Shown: positions 26,240 through 36,044 of the stretch, piece after piece
Numbering within the stretch: position 1 is the stretch's first letter
Layout of the letters: every line of letters begins with the position of its first letter
Source: Methylophaga muralis
GTDB taxonomy: Bacteria > Pseudomonadota > Gammaproteobacteria > Nitrosococcales > Methylophagaceae
Length of the DNA stretch: 64,000 nt
NCBI RefSeq assembly: GCF_001720165.1
Contig: NZ_MCRI01000003.1
Coordinates: 62,001 to 126,000 of the forward strand
Direction of reading: 5' to 3'
Notes under the pieces: model-generated
Databases searched by the model: none
Seen by the model: the letters and a program-made list of their open reading frames with translations, nothing else
What the model was told of the DNA's origin: nothing
Position numbers and translations under genes: made by a program

Positions 26240-28339
26240 TTAACGTGTACTTACCTGAAACACGCCTACCAATTGTGAAAGCGTTTGAGCAGTGTTTCGA
26301 ACCATTGTGGAACGATCCTGCAGGGCACTAACAGCTGATTTTAATTGCTCGGCGGAAACACCAACCTGTCTGGCCGTGTCACCATGAATATGACTGTTAT
26401 TTGCCAATTGTTTGATGGTTGAAAACATCTGCTCGACCAGAATATGCAGATCGCCATTGTCATTGGAAGCCTGTTCGGTGAGTTTCAGGCTGCGATCAAC
26501 ATTTTCGACACCGGCTTCCATCAAGCGCATTGCTTCTTGTGTTTCTTGTTGCATACCTTCAATCATGCGCTGAATTTCATCGGCTGAATTGGCTGTACGG
26601 GATGCCAGATTTCGAACTTCGTCAGCGACTACTGAAAAACCACGACCATGTTCACCGGCACGGGCCGCCTCAATAGCCGCATTTAATGCCAGCATATTGG
26701 TTTGATTGGTAATTTCGGTAATAACATTGATGATCTTACCGATTTCGCTGGTGCGATTATTCAAAGATTTAACAGAGTTAGCCGTGTTTTCAACGACATT
26801 ACGGATCTCTTGTGTGCCTTGGCGAGCGCTTTCAAATTGAATGCGGGCTTCATCAACAACCCGATCCATTTCTAATTTCATCGTTTCAGCTGTTTGATTG
26901 GCTTGACCGATATCGTCAATTTGTTCTTTCAGCAGATCCAGCATTCTGGATATGGCATCAGTTACTTCAGAAGACACCTGAAATGCTTCCCGGTTGGTAT
27001 GCAGCATGGATTTATTGGTTTGATGCACATCCTGGCTGGAATGAATAACTTGGCCGACAATACCATCCAGATTATCAATAAAACTGTTAATCCAGCGTCC
27101 CATATCGCCTGTTTCATCGGCGACCATTTTTTCTGTGTTTAGCCGTTGGCGTAGGTTGCCTTCACCTTCAGCAATTTCCTGGATAACTCGAGTCATCTCA
27201 TTCATACGATCAGCGAGTTTTTTTGTGCTGAAACGACGAATCATTAACGCAATAAGTATCATCATACTAAAGGAGATAACATCAATGGCGGGGAGTGGTA
27301 ATGCTGTGAAGTAATGCAAAGCGCTGTTTACTGCCACCAGTGCAGACATGCCTAAAAAAATGCTTTTCATTAAACTGATATTGACCGAGCGACGGCGATA
27401 GACTTCCTCCAGATCACCTTCACACATCATGCCCCAGCGATCTGGTGAGCCTTTTAATTGAAAAGTAACACCCTTACCAATCACCGGAATATGCCGGTAA
27501 TCCGAATAACCCGGGTAGGTAACAAACAGGTTTTCACCATTGCGAATGGTTTCGCGTACCCCAGGGTGTAATTGTCCGGTAGCTGGATCTATAAAACGAA
27601 TTTCAAACTCGGTATGCCGATTTACTTTAACCACACCCCACTGGGTATGAATGCCGGATTTAAGGTTCTCGCCATGAGAAAACGTATTATCTTCAAACCG
27701 GGAGCGGGATAAGGCGACGCCTTGTTGAATTTGCGGATCAAACTGCGAATCGACCATGAAAATATAATTATCACCGGACTCGGGATAGACATGACCCGCT
27801 TCACGTTGAATCAAATCACCCAAAACATCATTTGGAACACGACCGCATAACACGCCGATAATGTTATTGTCGGTATTCATTAAAGGCTGATAAAACATCA
27901 GTGTGACTTCATCATGAAATTTGGAACTTGATGGACCAATTTTCAGTGTTAATGGGTCACGATAAGGGCCATGTAAAAACGCTTGCTTTAAGCCTTGCTC
28001 AACAGCATTGGCATTTAAATCATATTTATCGATATGTGCTGGGTATGTTGATTGAACAATACGACCAGTGAGATCAATGATAAACAGCTCAGAAAAATCT
28101 TTAGCAGATTCCAGTCGCTGGGCAAGCAGATTGGCGTCAATACTGGTAAGCGGTTCTTTTAGGTGTTCAGCTAACAGATTGAGTTGACTCCATTGTGCAT
28201 TAACCCATTGTTGTAACAATTTGACGCGAGTTGCTGCAATTCCTTCAAATGTATGCTCAACCGCTGGATAAGTATCACGGTTTAGATAGCAGCTCCATGC
28301 CATGCAAGTTTTCCCGTCGAACCCATCCAGGGTAACCAA
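26240..28339 (-). CDS. Methyl-accepting chemotaxis protein with Cache-type sensor; 5' end probably frameshifted
   Basis: A 699-aa open frame. Residues about 10-310 resemble a PDC/double Cache sensor ([31 protein letters not shown]). Two adjacent TM helices follow (about 325-370), a HAMP-like linker, and the signalling hairpin near residue 553 ([20 protein letters not shown]). It would send attractant or repellent signals to CheA. The start is doubtful: TTG at 28339 is weak, while the other frame upstream (from ATG 28386) encodes ERRWLPWMG...LAWHGAAI and stops at 28282, where one missing base would join it to [11 protein letters not shown]. There is no TM before the sensor in either version. 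Confidence 0.85.
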   Translation of the reverse strand: MVTLDGFDGKTCMAWSCYLNRDTYPAVEHTFEGIAATRVKLLQQWVNAQWSQLNLLAEHLKEPLTSIDANLLAQRLESAKDFSELFIIDLTGRIVQSTYPAHIDKYDLNANAVEQGLKQAFLHGPYRDPLTLKIGPSSSKFHDEVTLMFYQPLMNTDNNIIGVLCGRVPNDVLGDLIQREAGHVYPESGDNYIFMVDSQFDPQIQQGVALSRSRFEDNTFSHGENLKSGIHTQWGVVKVNRHTEFEIRFIDPATGQLHPGVRETIRNGENLFVTYPGYSDYRHIPVIGKGVTFQLKGSPDRWGMMCEGDLEEVYRRRSVNISLMKSIFLGMSALVAVNSALHYFTALPLPAIDVISFSMMILIALMIRRFSTKKLADRMNEMTRVIQEIAEGEGNLRQRLNTEKMVADETGDMGRWINSFIDNLDGIVGQVIHSSQDVHQTNKSMLHTNREAFQVSSEVTDAISRMLDLLKEQIDDIGQANQTAETMKLEMDRVVDEARIQFESARQGTQEIRNVVENTANSVKSLNNRTSEIGKIINVITEITNQTNMLALNAAIEAARAGEHGRGFSVVADEVRNLASRTANSADEIQRMIEGMQQETQEAMRLMEAGVENVDRSLKLTEQASNDNGDLHILVEQMFSTIKQLANNSHIHGDTARQVGVSAEQLKSAVSALQDRSTMVRNTAQTLSQLVGVFQVSTR

Positions 28340-28483
28340 CGCCGTTCGGTATTACTCAAGTTCATGGAAAGGCTTTTTAAAGACATTGTGATGGTACCTG
28401 TAGTGATGAAATACGCCAAAGGTAGTAGGCAATATCTACACCAAAATAGGTATGCATTAAAAAACAGAAACTTAGTAATTTGG

Positions 28484-28516
28484 ATAAAAAAATACCGCAC
28501 CTTAAGAGTGCGGTAT
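28484..28516 (-). terminator. Rho-independent terminator (minus strand)
   Basis: On the minus strand: 9-bp stem ATACCGCAC, 7-nt loop, then a TTTTTTT tract. It sits about 90 bp beyond the bcp stop and ends that transcript before the chemoreceptor gene. Confidence 0.88.
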
Positions 28517-28605
28517 ATGCTTGTGCGAACCGTTACAGTGCACGTTAATAAGGTATTGTAAATACCTGTTTTATTTGAAATTTATATGTGCTAATTGATA
28601 CTGAA

Positions 28606-29073
28606 TTACAAGCTTTTAATGGCTGCTAAAACTTCATCAATATGTTGTTTTACTTTGACATTTCGCCATTCATTAATCAGTTTGCCTTCGCTATCAATTA
28701 AAAATGTGCTGCGTACGATGCCCATATATTCCCGACCATAATTTTTCTTCATTTGCATTACACCAAATAACTGGCAGACGGTCTCATCGACATCAGAAAG
28801 CAAATCAAATGGAAACTGCTGTTTCTCTTTGAAGTTTTCATGGGCACGCAGACTGTCTTTTGAAACACCAAAAATGACCGTGTTGTGCTGATTAAATGTC
28901 TCAATATGATCGCGAAAATTCTGGCCTTCCAAAGTACAGCCAGGGGTATTATCTTTGGGGTAAAAATAGATAAGCACGTTTTTGCCACGTAGCTCGGAAA
29001 GACGGATGGTTTTATCGCCAGTGGACGGTAATTCAAAATCCGGTACGATTTGCTGCAAAGTTACTGTCGTCAT
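28606..29073 (-). CDS. bcp: Thiol peroxidase Bcp/PrxQ (peroxiredoxin)
   Basis: A 155-aa thioredoxin-fold enzyme that reduces H2O2 and organic peroxides in the cytoplasm. The peroxidatic Cys is C46 in TPGCTLEG; the resolving Cys found five residues later in E. coli Bcp (CxxxxC) is replaced by Gln/Asn-type sequence, so it acts as a 1-Cys form or uses another thiol. Further conserved sequence: YFYPKDNTPGC and FGVMQMKKNYGREYMGIVRSTFLID. GGAG lies 8 nt upstream of the ATG. The gene diverges from dapA, an arrangement common in gammaproteobacteria. Confidence 0.93.
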   Translation of the reverse strand: MTTVTLQQIVPDFELPSTGDKTIRLSELRGKNVLIYFYPKDNTPGCTLEGQNFRDHIETFNQHNTVIFGVSKDSLRAHENFKEKQQFPFDLLSDVDETVCQLFGVMQMKKNYGREYMGIVRSTFLIDSEGKLINEWRNVKVKQHIDEVLAAIKSL

Positions 29074-29191
29074 TAAACGTTCTCCATTAGTGATTATTAT
29101 GTTGCCAGTACCTTACCCAAGGTAGTCCGGTCTTGTCATCTACTGGCTGGCAAAGTACCATGCCAGTTTATTTTCGCGGAGTCTGATGAAT

Positions 29192-30073
29192 ATGTTCAGC
29201 GGCAGTATGGTAGCTCTGGTAACACCCATGCGGGCGGATGGCTCGTTAGACGGTGAAAGCCTGCGCAAGCTCGTTGATTTTCATATTCAGAATGGTACCA
29301 GTGCCATTGTCGCTGTGGGTACCACCGGCGAATCCGCTACCTTGAGTATTGATGAGCACACTGATGTGATTCGTCAGGTCGTAGAACAAGCTGCTGGTCG
29401 CATTCCCGTTATCGCGGGAACGGGTGCCAACTCCACTGAAGAAGCGATTGAACTATCGCTTTATGCCAAACAATTAGGCGTTGATGCTGTTCTGCTGGTA
29501 ACTCCTTATTACAATAGACCGACTCAAGAAGGTCTGTATCTGCATTTCAAAGCCATCGCCGAAGCTGTGGAGATTCCGCAAATCCTGTATAACGTACCCA
29601 GCCGCACGGCTTGTGACTTATTACCTGAAACCGTCGCTCGACTGGCTAAAATCGGCAATATTGTCGGTATTAAAGAAGCCACAGGTGATGTGAGAAGAGT
29701 AAAGTTAATTCAAGATCTGTGCGACGATAATTTTGAACTTTATACTGGCGAAGATGCCAATACCGTGGATTTTATTTTGGCGGGGGGCAGAGGTGTTATA
29801 TCGGTAACAGCTAATGTAGCACCTGCATTAATGAGTCAAATGTGTGAGTCCGCGTTAAATGGCGATGCCGATACTGCTCGTGAAATCAACGATAAATTAT
29901 CTTTGTTACATCAGCGGTTATTTTCTGAATCCAACCCGATTCCCGTTAAATGGGCACTCCATGAAATGGGCTTGATACCGGGTGGGATACGTTTACCAAT
30001 GACAGTTTTGTCAGAACAATTTCATCAACCGGTTCGTGAGGCGCTGGTCACCGCCGGTGTTTTGAATCCATAA
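29192..30073 (+). CDS. dapA: 4-hydroxy-tetrahydrodipicolinate synthase
   Basis: A 293-aa TIM-barrel enzyme that condenses pyruvate with aspartate semialdehyde, the first committed step to lysine and diaminopimelate. Seen: [37 protein letters not shown], catalytic Tyr in ILYNVPSRT and Schiff-base Lys in VGIKEATGD. The start at 29192 matches the usual family start; an ATG two codons earlier at 29186 shares the same GGAG site and is also possible. First gene of a dapA-bamC-MBL-purC run. Confidence 0.95.
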   Translation: MFSGSMVALVTPMRADGSLDGESLRKLVDFHIQNGTSAIVAVGTTGESATLSIDEHTDVIRQVVEQAAGRIPVIAGTGANSTEEAIELSLYAKQLGVDAVLLVTPYYNRPTQEGLYLHFKAIAEAVEIPQILYNVPSRTACDLLPETVARLAKIGNIVGIKEATGDVRRVKLIQDLCDDNFELYTGEDANTVDFILAGGRGVISVTANVAPALMSQMCESALNGDADTAREINDKLSLLHQRLFSESNPIPVKWALHEMGLIPGGIRLPMTVLSEQFHQPVREALVTAGVLNP

Positions 30074-30091
30074 GTGAGTGAATGTAATTAA

Positions 30092-31126
30092 ATGAACACT
30101 AATCGTTTTAAGTTGAAAGCCTGTGGTGTACTGGTAGCAGTCAGCGTTACAGGTTGTGGACTGTTGCCATCACTGGATGAGGTTGCTCCAGATAATACTC
30201 AGAAATATCGTAAGGCAGAGACTATGCCTCCACTGGATATACCACCTGATCTGAGTACTTCACGCATAAACGACCAAATTGTTGGTAATGTTCAAAGCAC
30301 CGCAACCTATTCCGAATATGAAGAAGCCGGAACCAATCCTTTAGCTGCTCGCTATAACGTAACCCCAGAATCTAAACCCGCTTTATCCGGTGAAGGCGTT
30401 AATCGTCATTTAGTGGTCCCAGGCGATCGTGATGAAACATGGCAGCGTATTGAAGCGTTCTGGGCCGATATCAACATGGACATTCACCGTAAAGATCAGC
30501 GTATCGGTTTAATGGATACACGGCCTGATGTTGATGGTTATGCTTATCGTATTCGTATGGAACGTGGTGATGTAAATCGTTCTGCCCGTGTATTTATCAC
30601 CGGCATTGATGAAACCAACCGCAGCAACCAAAAAGACGAAGCCATGCTGCGTCAGTTGGCAGAATACCTTGGTGGTTTATATCAACAGGATAAAGCGCGT
30701 GCAGTTGCAGCCATGCCAACGTCAGCCGCTCAGCAAACTGATGCGCGTGTAATTCTGATTGATGAAGCAGAAGGCCAACAAGCTCTGGTTGTTGAACAAG
30801 AATTTACCACTGTGTGGGATCGCGTTGGCCGGGTATTGGATAGCCGTGGCTTTGCGGTTGAAGACCGTGACCGTTCACGTGGTACCTACTACGTACGTTA
30901 TCTGGATCCATTCAATGAAGCTCAAAGAGAAGAACGCGGTTTCTTTGGTCGGATGGCTTTCTGGAAAGGTGATGATGAGGTTGCTCCGGAAGAGTATTAC
31001 TACATCAAACTGGTTTCAGATGCATCAAATACACGTATTACCGTATTAGACGCTGAACAGGTTCGTACCGGTTCAGATACTGCCAAACGTTTACTTGGCT
31101 TGATTCAGGAACAATTGACTCAATAA
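30092..31126 (+). CDS. bamC: Outer membrane assembly lipoprotein BamC (NlpB)
   Basis: A 344-aa lipoprotein (lipobox VTGC, near residue 22) of the BAM complex that inserts outer-membrane proteins. After the lipid anchor comes the conserved unstructured segment with MPPLDIPPDLSTSRINDQIV that binds BamD, then two helix-grip domains (HLVVPGDRDETWQRIEAFWAD; ALVVEQEFTTVWDRVGRVLD). Placed directly after dapA as in E. coli. Start ATG has only a weak SD. Stop TAA overlaps the next start by one base. Confidence 0.92.
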   Translation: MNTNRFKLKACGVLVAVSVTGCGLLPSLDEVAPDNTQKYRKAETMPPLDIPPDLSTSRINDQIVGNVQSTATYSEYEEAGTNPLAARYNVTPESKPALSGEGVNRHLVVPGDRDETWQRIEAFWADINMDIHRKDQRIGLMDTRPDVDGYAYRIRMERGDVNRSARVFITGIDETNRSNQKDEAMLRQLAEYLGGLYQQDKARAVAAMPTSAAQQTDARVILIDEAEGQQALVVEQEFTTVWDRVGRVLDSRGFAVEDRDRSRGTYYVRYLDPFNEAQREERGFFGRMAFWKGDDEVAPEEYYYIKLVSDASNTRITVLDAEQVRTGSDTAKRLLGLIQEQLTQ

Positions 31127-31893
31127 TGCGCTTTGCATCACTTGGCAGCGGTAGCCGGGGCAATGCAACACTGATTTCGCAGGGAAAAACCACAATCCTG
31201 GTGGATTGTGGTTTTTCTGCTCGTGAAACTGAAAAACGTTTACGACGTTTCGGGCTGACCAGTTCGGATCTCTCTGCCATCCTGGTGACGCATGAACATG
31301 CCGATCATATCGGTGGGGTTCGAGTACTTTCACAAAAATTCAATATTCCGGTCTATGCCACTCCTGGCACAGCAGCGTGTTTACCCACTGAGGTTATGCC
31401 GCATATCCATGAATTCAGTTGTCATGAAACCTTTGTGGTCAATGATATTGAAGTGTCACCGTTTCCAGTACCGCATGATGCACGCGAGCCCAGTCAATTT
31501 GTGTTTCATAACGGTGATTTTCGTTTAGGCATACTCACTGATGTCGGCTTTATTACTCCGCTAATTGAGTCAGCATTAACGCTGTGTGATGGTCTAATGC
31601 TAGAAGCTAATCATGATATGGCGATGCTCGATCAGGGCGAATATCCCGAATATTTGAAACAGCGGGTCGGTGGTCGTTTCGGTCATTTAAATAACGTGCA
31701 ATCTGCCGAATTACTTGCGAAAATTGACACCTCGCGATTGCAGCACATCGTTGCCATGCATATCAGCGAAAAGAATAACTCCCCGGCATTAGTGAAGCCT
31801 TTGTTTGCTGATGCCCTGAATTGCACACCAGACTGGATTGGCATTGCTGAACAAGATGCCGGATTTGACTGGCGTGAACTTAAAAAAGCCTAA
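31126..31893 (+). CDS. Metallo-beta-lactamase-fold hydrolase (YycJ/WalJ-like)
   Basis: A 255-aa MBL-fold protein: [17 protein letters not shown] at the start, [11 protein letters not shown] (HxHxDH zinc motif), [11 protein letters not shown], and [10 protein letters not shown], then [14 protein letters not shown] and [10 protein letters not shown] carrying the later His ligands. The closest pattern is the YycJ/MBL-fold family seen between bamC and purC in many gammaproteobacteria; in firmicutes this family is a 5'-3' exonuclease involved in DNA repair. Activity here is inferred. It begins at the stop of bamC (TAATG) and ends 11 bp before purC. Confidence 0.88.
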   Translation: MRFASLGSGSRGNATLISQGKTTILVDCGFSARETEKRLRRFGLTSSDLSAILVTHEHADHIGGVRVLSQKFNIPVYATPGTAACLPTEVMPHIHEFSCHETFVVNDIEVSPFPVPHDAREPSQFVFHNGDFRLGILTDVGFITPLIESALTLCDGLMLEANHDMAMLDQGEYPEYLKQRVGGRFGHLNNVQSAELLAKIDTSRLQHIVAMHISEKNNSPALVKPLFADALNCTPDWIGIAEQDAGFDWRELKKA

Positions 31894-31904
31894 GAGAAAA
31901 CACC

Positions 31905-32615
31905 ATGCAAAAATTACAGCAACTTTATGCCGGTAAAGCCAAAAGCGTCTTTGCAACTGACGATCAGGATTATGTTGTACTCAGTTTTCGTGATGACACA
32001 TCTGCGTTTGATGGTGAGCGCATCGAACAGTTAAGCCGTAAGGGTGAGGTTAATAATAAGTTCAACGCCTTTATCATGGAGCAGCTGGGTAAGGCGGGCA
32101 TTCCAACACATTTTGAAAAACTGCTGAATGCCAATGAAGCGTTAGTCAAAAACATGAAAATGATTCCGGTTGAGTGCGTGGTACGTAACGTCGCTTCCGG
32201 CAGTCTTGTACGTCGTCTCGGTGTAGAAGATGGCATGGAACTCAATCCACCGGTATTCGAGTTTTTCCTGAAAAACGATGCCTTGCATGATCCGATGGTC
32301 AATGAATTCCATATCGCCACCTTTGGCTGGGCCACTGATGAACAAGTGCAACGGATGAAAGCGCTGACTTTTGAAGTGAATCAGGTGCTGAAAAAACTGT
32401 TCGCTGATGCAGGAATGATTCTGGTCGATTACAAACTGGAATTTGGTGTGTTTAAAGGTGAAATTTATCTCGGTGATGAGTTCAGCCCGGATGGCTGCCG
32501 TTTATGGGATGCCGAAACCCGTAAGAAACTCGATAAAGATCGCTTCCGTCAGGGGCTGGGCGGTGTTATCGAAGCCTACGAAGAAGTTGCTCAGCGGATT
32601 GGAGTGCCTCTCTAG
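31905..32615 (+). CDS. purC: Phosphoribosylaminoimidazole-succinocarboxamide synthase
   Basis: A 236-aa enzyme of purine synthesis that joins CAIR and aspartate using ATP to give SAICAR. Signatures: [41 protein letters not shown] and [26 protein letters not shown]. Length is typical. Last gene of the dapA run; the purine link to purL 25 kb away is functional only. Confidence 0.96.
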   Translation: MQKLQQLYAGKAKSVFATDDQDYVVLSFRDDTSAFDGERIEQLSRKGEVNNKFNAFIMEQLGKAGIPTHFEKLLNANEALVKNMKMIPVECVVRNVASGSLVRRLGVEDGMELNPPVFEFFLKNDALHDPMVNEFHIATFGWATDEQVQRMKALTFEVNQVLKKLFADAGMILVDYKLEFGVFKGEIYLGDEFSPDGCRLWDAETRKKLDKDRFRQGLGGVIEAYEEVAQRIGVPL

Positions 32616-32642
32616 TCATTTCTGCGGTTTGGTATAAATAAT

Positions 32643-32937
32643 TACCCTCACAGACACAGAGAGTGTAGAGGTTTAAAAAGAATCTATCCGCAGGTTACGC
32701 AGATCTTCGCACATTTTTAGAGAAACATTTTTAAGCAAAGGTTTTTAACAAAATACCAAGCCTCGGATTAAGCAGTTATTTTGCGTAGGTTGGCGCTGAG
32801 CTTGCGAAGCCCAACACTGAATTATGTTGGGTTACGCTGCGCTAACCAGACCTACTTTATTTTTAATCTCTGTGCTCTCTGTGTCTCTGAGGTTAGTTTC
32901 TTTTAATCTGCGTCCATCTGCGTAATCTGCGTATAAA
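32643..32937. repeat. Composite palindromic repeat element, copy A (rearranged)
   Basis: It fills most of the 425-bp gap between purC and the ligase gene. Left side: degenerate CTCACAGACACAGAGAG (32647 on), then ATCCGCAGGTTACGCAGAT (near 32686). Centre: GTAGGTTGG...CCCAACACTG and TGTTGGGTTACGC. Right side: CTCTGTGTCTCTGAGGTTAG (near 32877), then AATCTGCG...CGTAATCTGCG (near 32905). Unlike copies B and C, the right inner arm lies outside the outer arm. No open frame of note is present. Confidence 0.8.
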
Positions 32938-33040
32938 TCCAATGACCATGAAATAGTCGTCGTTTATATTAACTCCGCCTTGCCACTGCATCAGCCAGTC
33001 GACATAATCCGGTCAGTTAATTACTAAGACAGGGAAGATT

Positions 33041-34750
33041 ATGTCTCGCTATCTATCGAAATACCCATTATTGCCACAGCATCGTATTGAATGGTTTTTG
33101 GCAATACTTTTCTTGATATCTCCCTTTTATTTAGTACCTAGTCTTGGCGGTACCGGTTTTGATCTGCCATTTAATATCACTGTCTGGGTTGCCGCCACCC
33201 TCGTTATTGCTTATTCAGTCTGGTATTTCTGTGGGCAGGATACGTTGATTCTTCCGGCAAATTACAAAGGATTACTGGCGTTACCTGTTGGTATTCTTTT
33301 AGCTGCAGCATTAGCAGGCGTAGAAGATCCAATCACTTGGCTGTTCCGTATTACTTACGTAATGGCAGGTGTGATTTTTCTGTTTGGTTTATTTCAGTTT
33401 CGGCTCAAAAATACCGACAGAATTTTACTACTGATTGCTATTGCGACCTTGCTGCATAGCGTCGTTGGTATTCTTCAATTGTTCCAATTACCTGTTTTAT
33501 CAAGCTGGATAACCAGAACTGATAATGCAATAGCCACTGGGGTATTTCAGCAGGTTAATGTTATGGCCAGTTTTCTGACTACCGGCATATTGATTTCGGT
33601 TTATCTGTGCTTGAGACCCATAAGTTATAAGCGACTATATTTAAGAGCATTTTTGTTGGTTACTATCAGTGTTGCAACTTACGTGATGGTGGCGACAGGC
33701 TCAAGAGTAGGGCTGCTATCAGCAATATTGGGTTTGCTAATGTTATTGATAGCTTATCGAAATCAAGTTATCAAGAATTTGAAAACGATTATTGCTGCTT
33801 TCGTGTTAATTATAGTGGCTAGTTTGTTGGCAAAAGAAGGATTGCATCAGACGGTAGATAAAACCTATAAAGTGGTGGAAGCACAGTATTCCGATCAACG
33901 TGCAAGTATTTATCGAATCTCACTCGATGCTTTTACACAAGCTCCTATAAAAGGCCACGGCATTGGTACATTTCTTGGCCAGTTTGGTTTAGCTTCTTCT
34001 AAGTTTTATCACCAACATCCTAATGCCAAAATGCCTAGTTACCTTACTCATCCCCATAATGAGCTTTTACAATGGGCCATTGAAGGGGGATTGCTTGCTG
34101 TGCTGGGTATTCTGACAGCCATGTTTAGTGTGTTGTGGTTTGCGTTCAGCTATAAGCAGCAACGCCTCATAGTTTATTTGGCTATGTTATTGCCAATCAC
34201 TCTTCATACTCAGGTGGAGCTGCCATTTTATCTTTCGTCTTTACACTGGTTTATCTGGCTAACTTTACTGTTTGTTTTACTCAATAATTATGCAGTTATT
34301 AAGCATAATTCACTGAGTTCGACAGCAAACAAAACCCTTCGTGGGTTAACTTTATTGTTGTTAACTATTTCGTTGGTTTTTTTATTGCAAACATCAAGAG
34401 CGCAACAACAGTTATATCAATATATAAGTCAGTCTCAGCAAACACCGCAACTCGACATAACATTAAGTAATCCTTACTACAAGACGTATGCACAGCAAAT
34501 TGTTATGCGCTCGCATTTGCATGCTGCCATTGCCGCAGAAGATTCAGAAAAGATTATTCAGATTACATCATGGTTCGAAACTGAGCTCGGTAAAAAGCCT
34601 GAATTAAAATTATTTGAGGATGTTATCAATGGCTATATCGCGTTAGGCTTGGATCAGCAGCGCTGTGAGGCTATTAATACGAGTCTACAGTATTATCCAG
34701 GAAATAAAGTTTTACAGAATCTTCAAGATGAATGTTTAACAATAAACTGA
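33041..34750 (+). CDS. PglL/TfpO-type pilin O-oligosaccharyltransferase (O-antigen ligase family)
   Basis: A 569-aa polytopic membrane protein. About ten TM segments fill residues 15-425; conserved PglL/Wzy motifs include TGVFQQVNVMASFL (about 172-186), a periplasmic loop with RASIYRISLDAFTQAPIKGHG, the HPHNELLQW motif at about 337-345 and HTQVELPFYLS. The C-terminal 120 residues match the Wzy_C_2 type tail. Such enzymes move lipid-linked glycan to Ser/Thr of pilins. The position 158 bp before pilA supports pilin as substrate. Waal-type O-antigen ligase activity is the alternative. Confidence 0.83.
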   Translation: MSRYLSKYPLLPQHRIEWFLAILFLISPFYLVPSLGGTGFDLPFNITVWVAATLVIAYSVWYFCGQDTLILPANYKGLLALPVGILLAAALAGVEDPITWLFRITYVMAGVIFLFGLFQFRLKNTDRILLLIAIATLLHSVVGILQLFQLPVLSSWITRTDNAIATGVFQQVNVMASFLTTGILISVYLCLRPISYKRLYLRAFLLVTISVATYVMVATGSRVGLLSAILGLLMLLIAYRNQVIKNLKTIIAAFVLIIVASLLAKEGLHQTVDKTYKVVEAQYSDQRASIYRISLDAFTQAPIKGHGIGTFLGQFGLASSKFYHQHPNAKMPSYLTHPHNELLQWAIEGGLLAVLGILTAMFSVLWFAFSYKQQRLIVYLAMLLPITLHTQVELPFYLSSLHWFIWLTLLFVLLNNYAVIKHNSLSSTANKTLRGLTLLLLTISLVFLLQTSRAQQQLYQYISQSQQTPQLDITLSNPYYKTYAQQIVMRSHLHAAIAAEDSEKIIQITSWFETELGKKPELKLFEDVINGYIALGLDQQRCEAINTSLQYYPGNKVLQNLQDECLTIN

Positions 34751-34845
34751 CAAAAATTGTCACAAGTTGACGTGGGTTGCTGCCAAATCGATGTTTTAAA
34801 AGAACTGGGTTTATTTAACTATTTGTTTTTAAATGTAAAAATAAA

Positions 34846-34862
34846 TTGGCATGGACGATGCT
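34846..34862 (+). promoter_or_regulatory. Sigma-54 promoter of pilA
   Basis: TTGGCATGGACGATGCT has the invariant GG (34848-34849) and GC (34860-34861) with exactly 10 nt between, and matches TGGCAYG-N4-ATGC. Transcription would begin near 34873, about 36 bp before the pilA ATG. PilR-type activation is expected from known pilins; no PilS/PilR genes are in the window. Confidence 0.8.
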
Positions 34863-34908
34863 CTAGTATTTATGAGCACATAGCTTGTCGTCTAATTACG
34901 GAGATTGA

Positions 34909-35337
34909 ATGATGAAAAAAACACAACAGGGTTTTACCTTAATCGAATTAATGATCGTTATCGCGATCATCGGTATTCTGGCGGCAATTGCTTTGCCTGC
35001 TTATCAACAGTACACTCAAAAAGCCAAATTTTCTGAAGTCGTATTGGCAACTTCAGGCGTTAAATCGGCTGTAGAAGTCTGTGCACAGGTCACTGGTTCG
35101 ATGGCAAGTTGTGACCCAACATCTGCAGGTGATGTTAATAGAGCTATTAATGGTGCTGCGGGTGGCCCTAACGTAGCAAGTGTTGCATTTGATGCTTCTA
35201 CAGGAACTATAACAGCCGTTCCAAATATAACTGGTGTAGATGCGACTTCTACCTACGAGATCACCGGAACATTGTCTACCAACGGCGCAGTAACATGGAG
35301 TACTGGCGGCGGTTGTCTTGCCGAAGGTCTATGCTAG
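34909..35337 (+). CDS. pilA: Type IV major pilin
   Basis: A 142-aa prepilin. The short leader MMKKTQQG is cut before F9 ([15 protein letters not shown]), with the essential Glu5 of the mature chain present. Residues 9-32 form the hydrophobic helix. Two cysteine pairs: C58/C68 in the middle and C136/C142 at the very C-terminus, giving a disulfide loop of only five residues that ends on the last residue. The chain is Ser/Thr/Gly-rich, suiting glycosylation by the ligase encoded upstream. CGGAG lies before the ATG; a terminator follows. Confidence 0.95.
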   Translation: MMKKTQQGFTLIELMIVIAIIGILAAIALPAYQQYTQKAKFSEVVLATSGVKSAVEVCAQVTGSMASCDPTSAGDVNRAINGAAGGPNVASVAFDASTGTITAVPNITGVDATSTYEITGTLSTNGAVTWSTGGGCLAEGLC

Positions 35338-35365
35338 TACTTAACAGTTAAGTTGACTAAAAGTG

Positions 35366-35391
35366 AAAGCCCCGATTCGTCGGGGCTTTTT
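35366..35391 (+). terminator. Rho-independent terminator of pilA
   Basis: A 10-bp stem AAAGCCCCGA with a stable TTCG tetraloop, then TTTTT. It lies about 30 bp past the pilA stop. Confidence 0.93.
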
Positions 35392-35546
35392 GTATTTGAC
35401 TTCAGCATTTTTGTTTAAAGAAATTTACTAAACTCAATTGCAAAATAAATTAAAACTATTCATTAAGCTGTAATATCCAAAATCCTTTTTGACAGCCGTC
35501 CTTAAATTGCATTCAATTGCCCCATAATTCTTATTTGGGGAATCCC

Positions 35547-36044
35547 ATGGAAAATCATTCGCAAAAAATTACCGTTGGCTGGCGAGAGTGGTTATGCTTG
35601 CCGGAGTTGGGTATCGACCGTATCAAGGCAAAGGTGGATACCGGTGCCAGAACGTCGGCGATACATGCTTTTTCGGTGGAACCGATTGAGAGAAACGGTG
35701 AACTGTGGGTCCGGTTTGGTGTGCATCCTAATCAAAACGATACCGAGACGGAAATCTGGTGTGAGGCGCCGGTTAAGGATGAACGTAACGTAACGGACTC
35801 AGGTGGGCATACCGAAAAACGTTATGTTATTCAGACTCCCTTAAGCGTTGGCGGTCTTACTTGGCCAATCGAAATTACCCTTACAAACCGAGACACCATG
35901 CTGTTTCGAATGTTACTAGGACGCACTGCCATGACGACTGGTAATATATTGGTGAATCCGGCATTGTCGTATCAGGCAAGCCCCCCCTCAAACAACACGA
36001 TCCAAGCGCCCAAAGATGAAGCGCTTGATGGAGAATCTGCATGA
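35547..36044 (+). CDS. rimB: RimB-like retropepsin-type protease (COG4067)
   Basis: A 165-aa protein of the ATP-dependent zinc protease/retropepsin-like family, with the aspartyl protease-type [14 protein letters not shown] (DTGA) at about residues 28-40 and RMLLGRTAM near the end. In Pseudomonas, RimB regulates RimK, the ligase encoded next. The start at 35547 has GGGG 7 nt upstream; the longer in-frame start at 35517 is not supported. Ends in ATGA overlap with rimK, so translation is coupled. Confidence 0.85.
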   Translation: MENHSQKITVGWREWLCLPELGIDRIKAKVDTGARTSAIHAFSVEPIERNGELWVRFGVHPNQNDTETEIWCEAPVKDERNVTDSGGHTEKRYVIQTPLSVGGLTWPIEITLTNRDTMLFRMLLGRTAMTTGNILVNPALSYQASPPSNNTIQAPKDEALDGESA

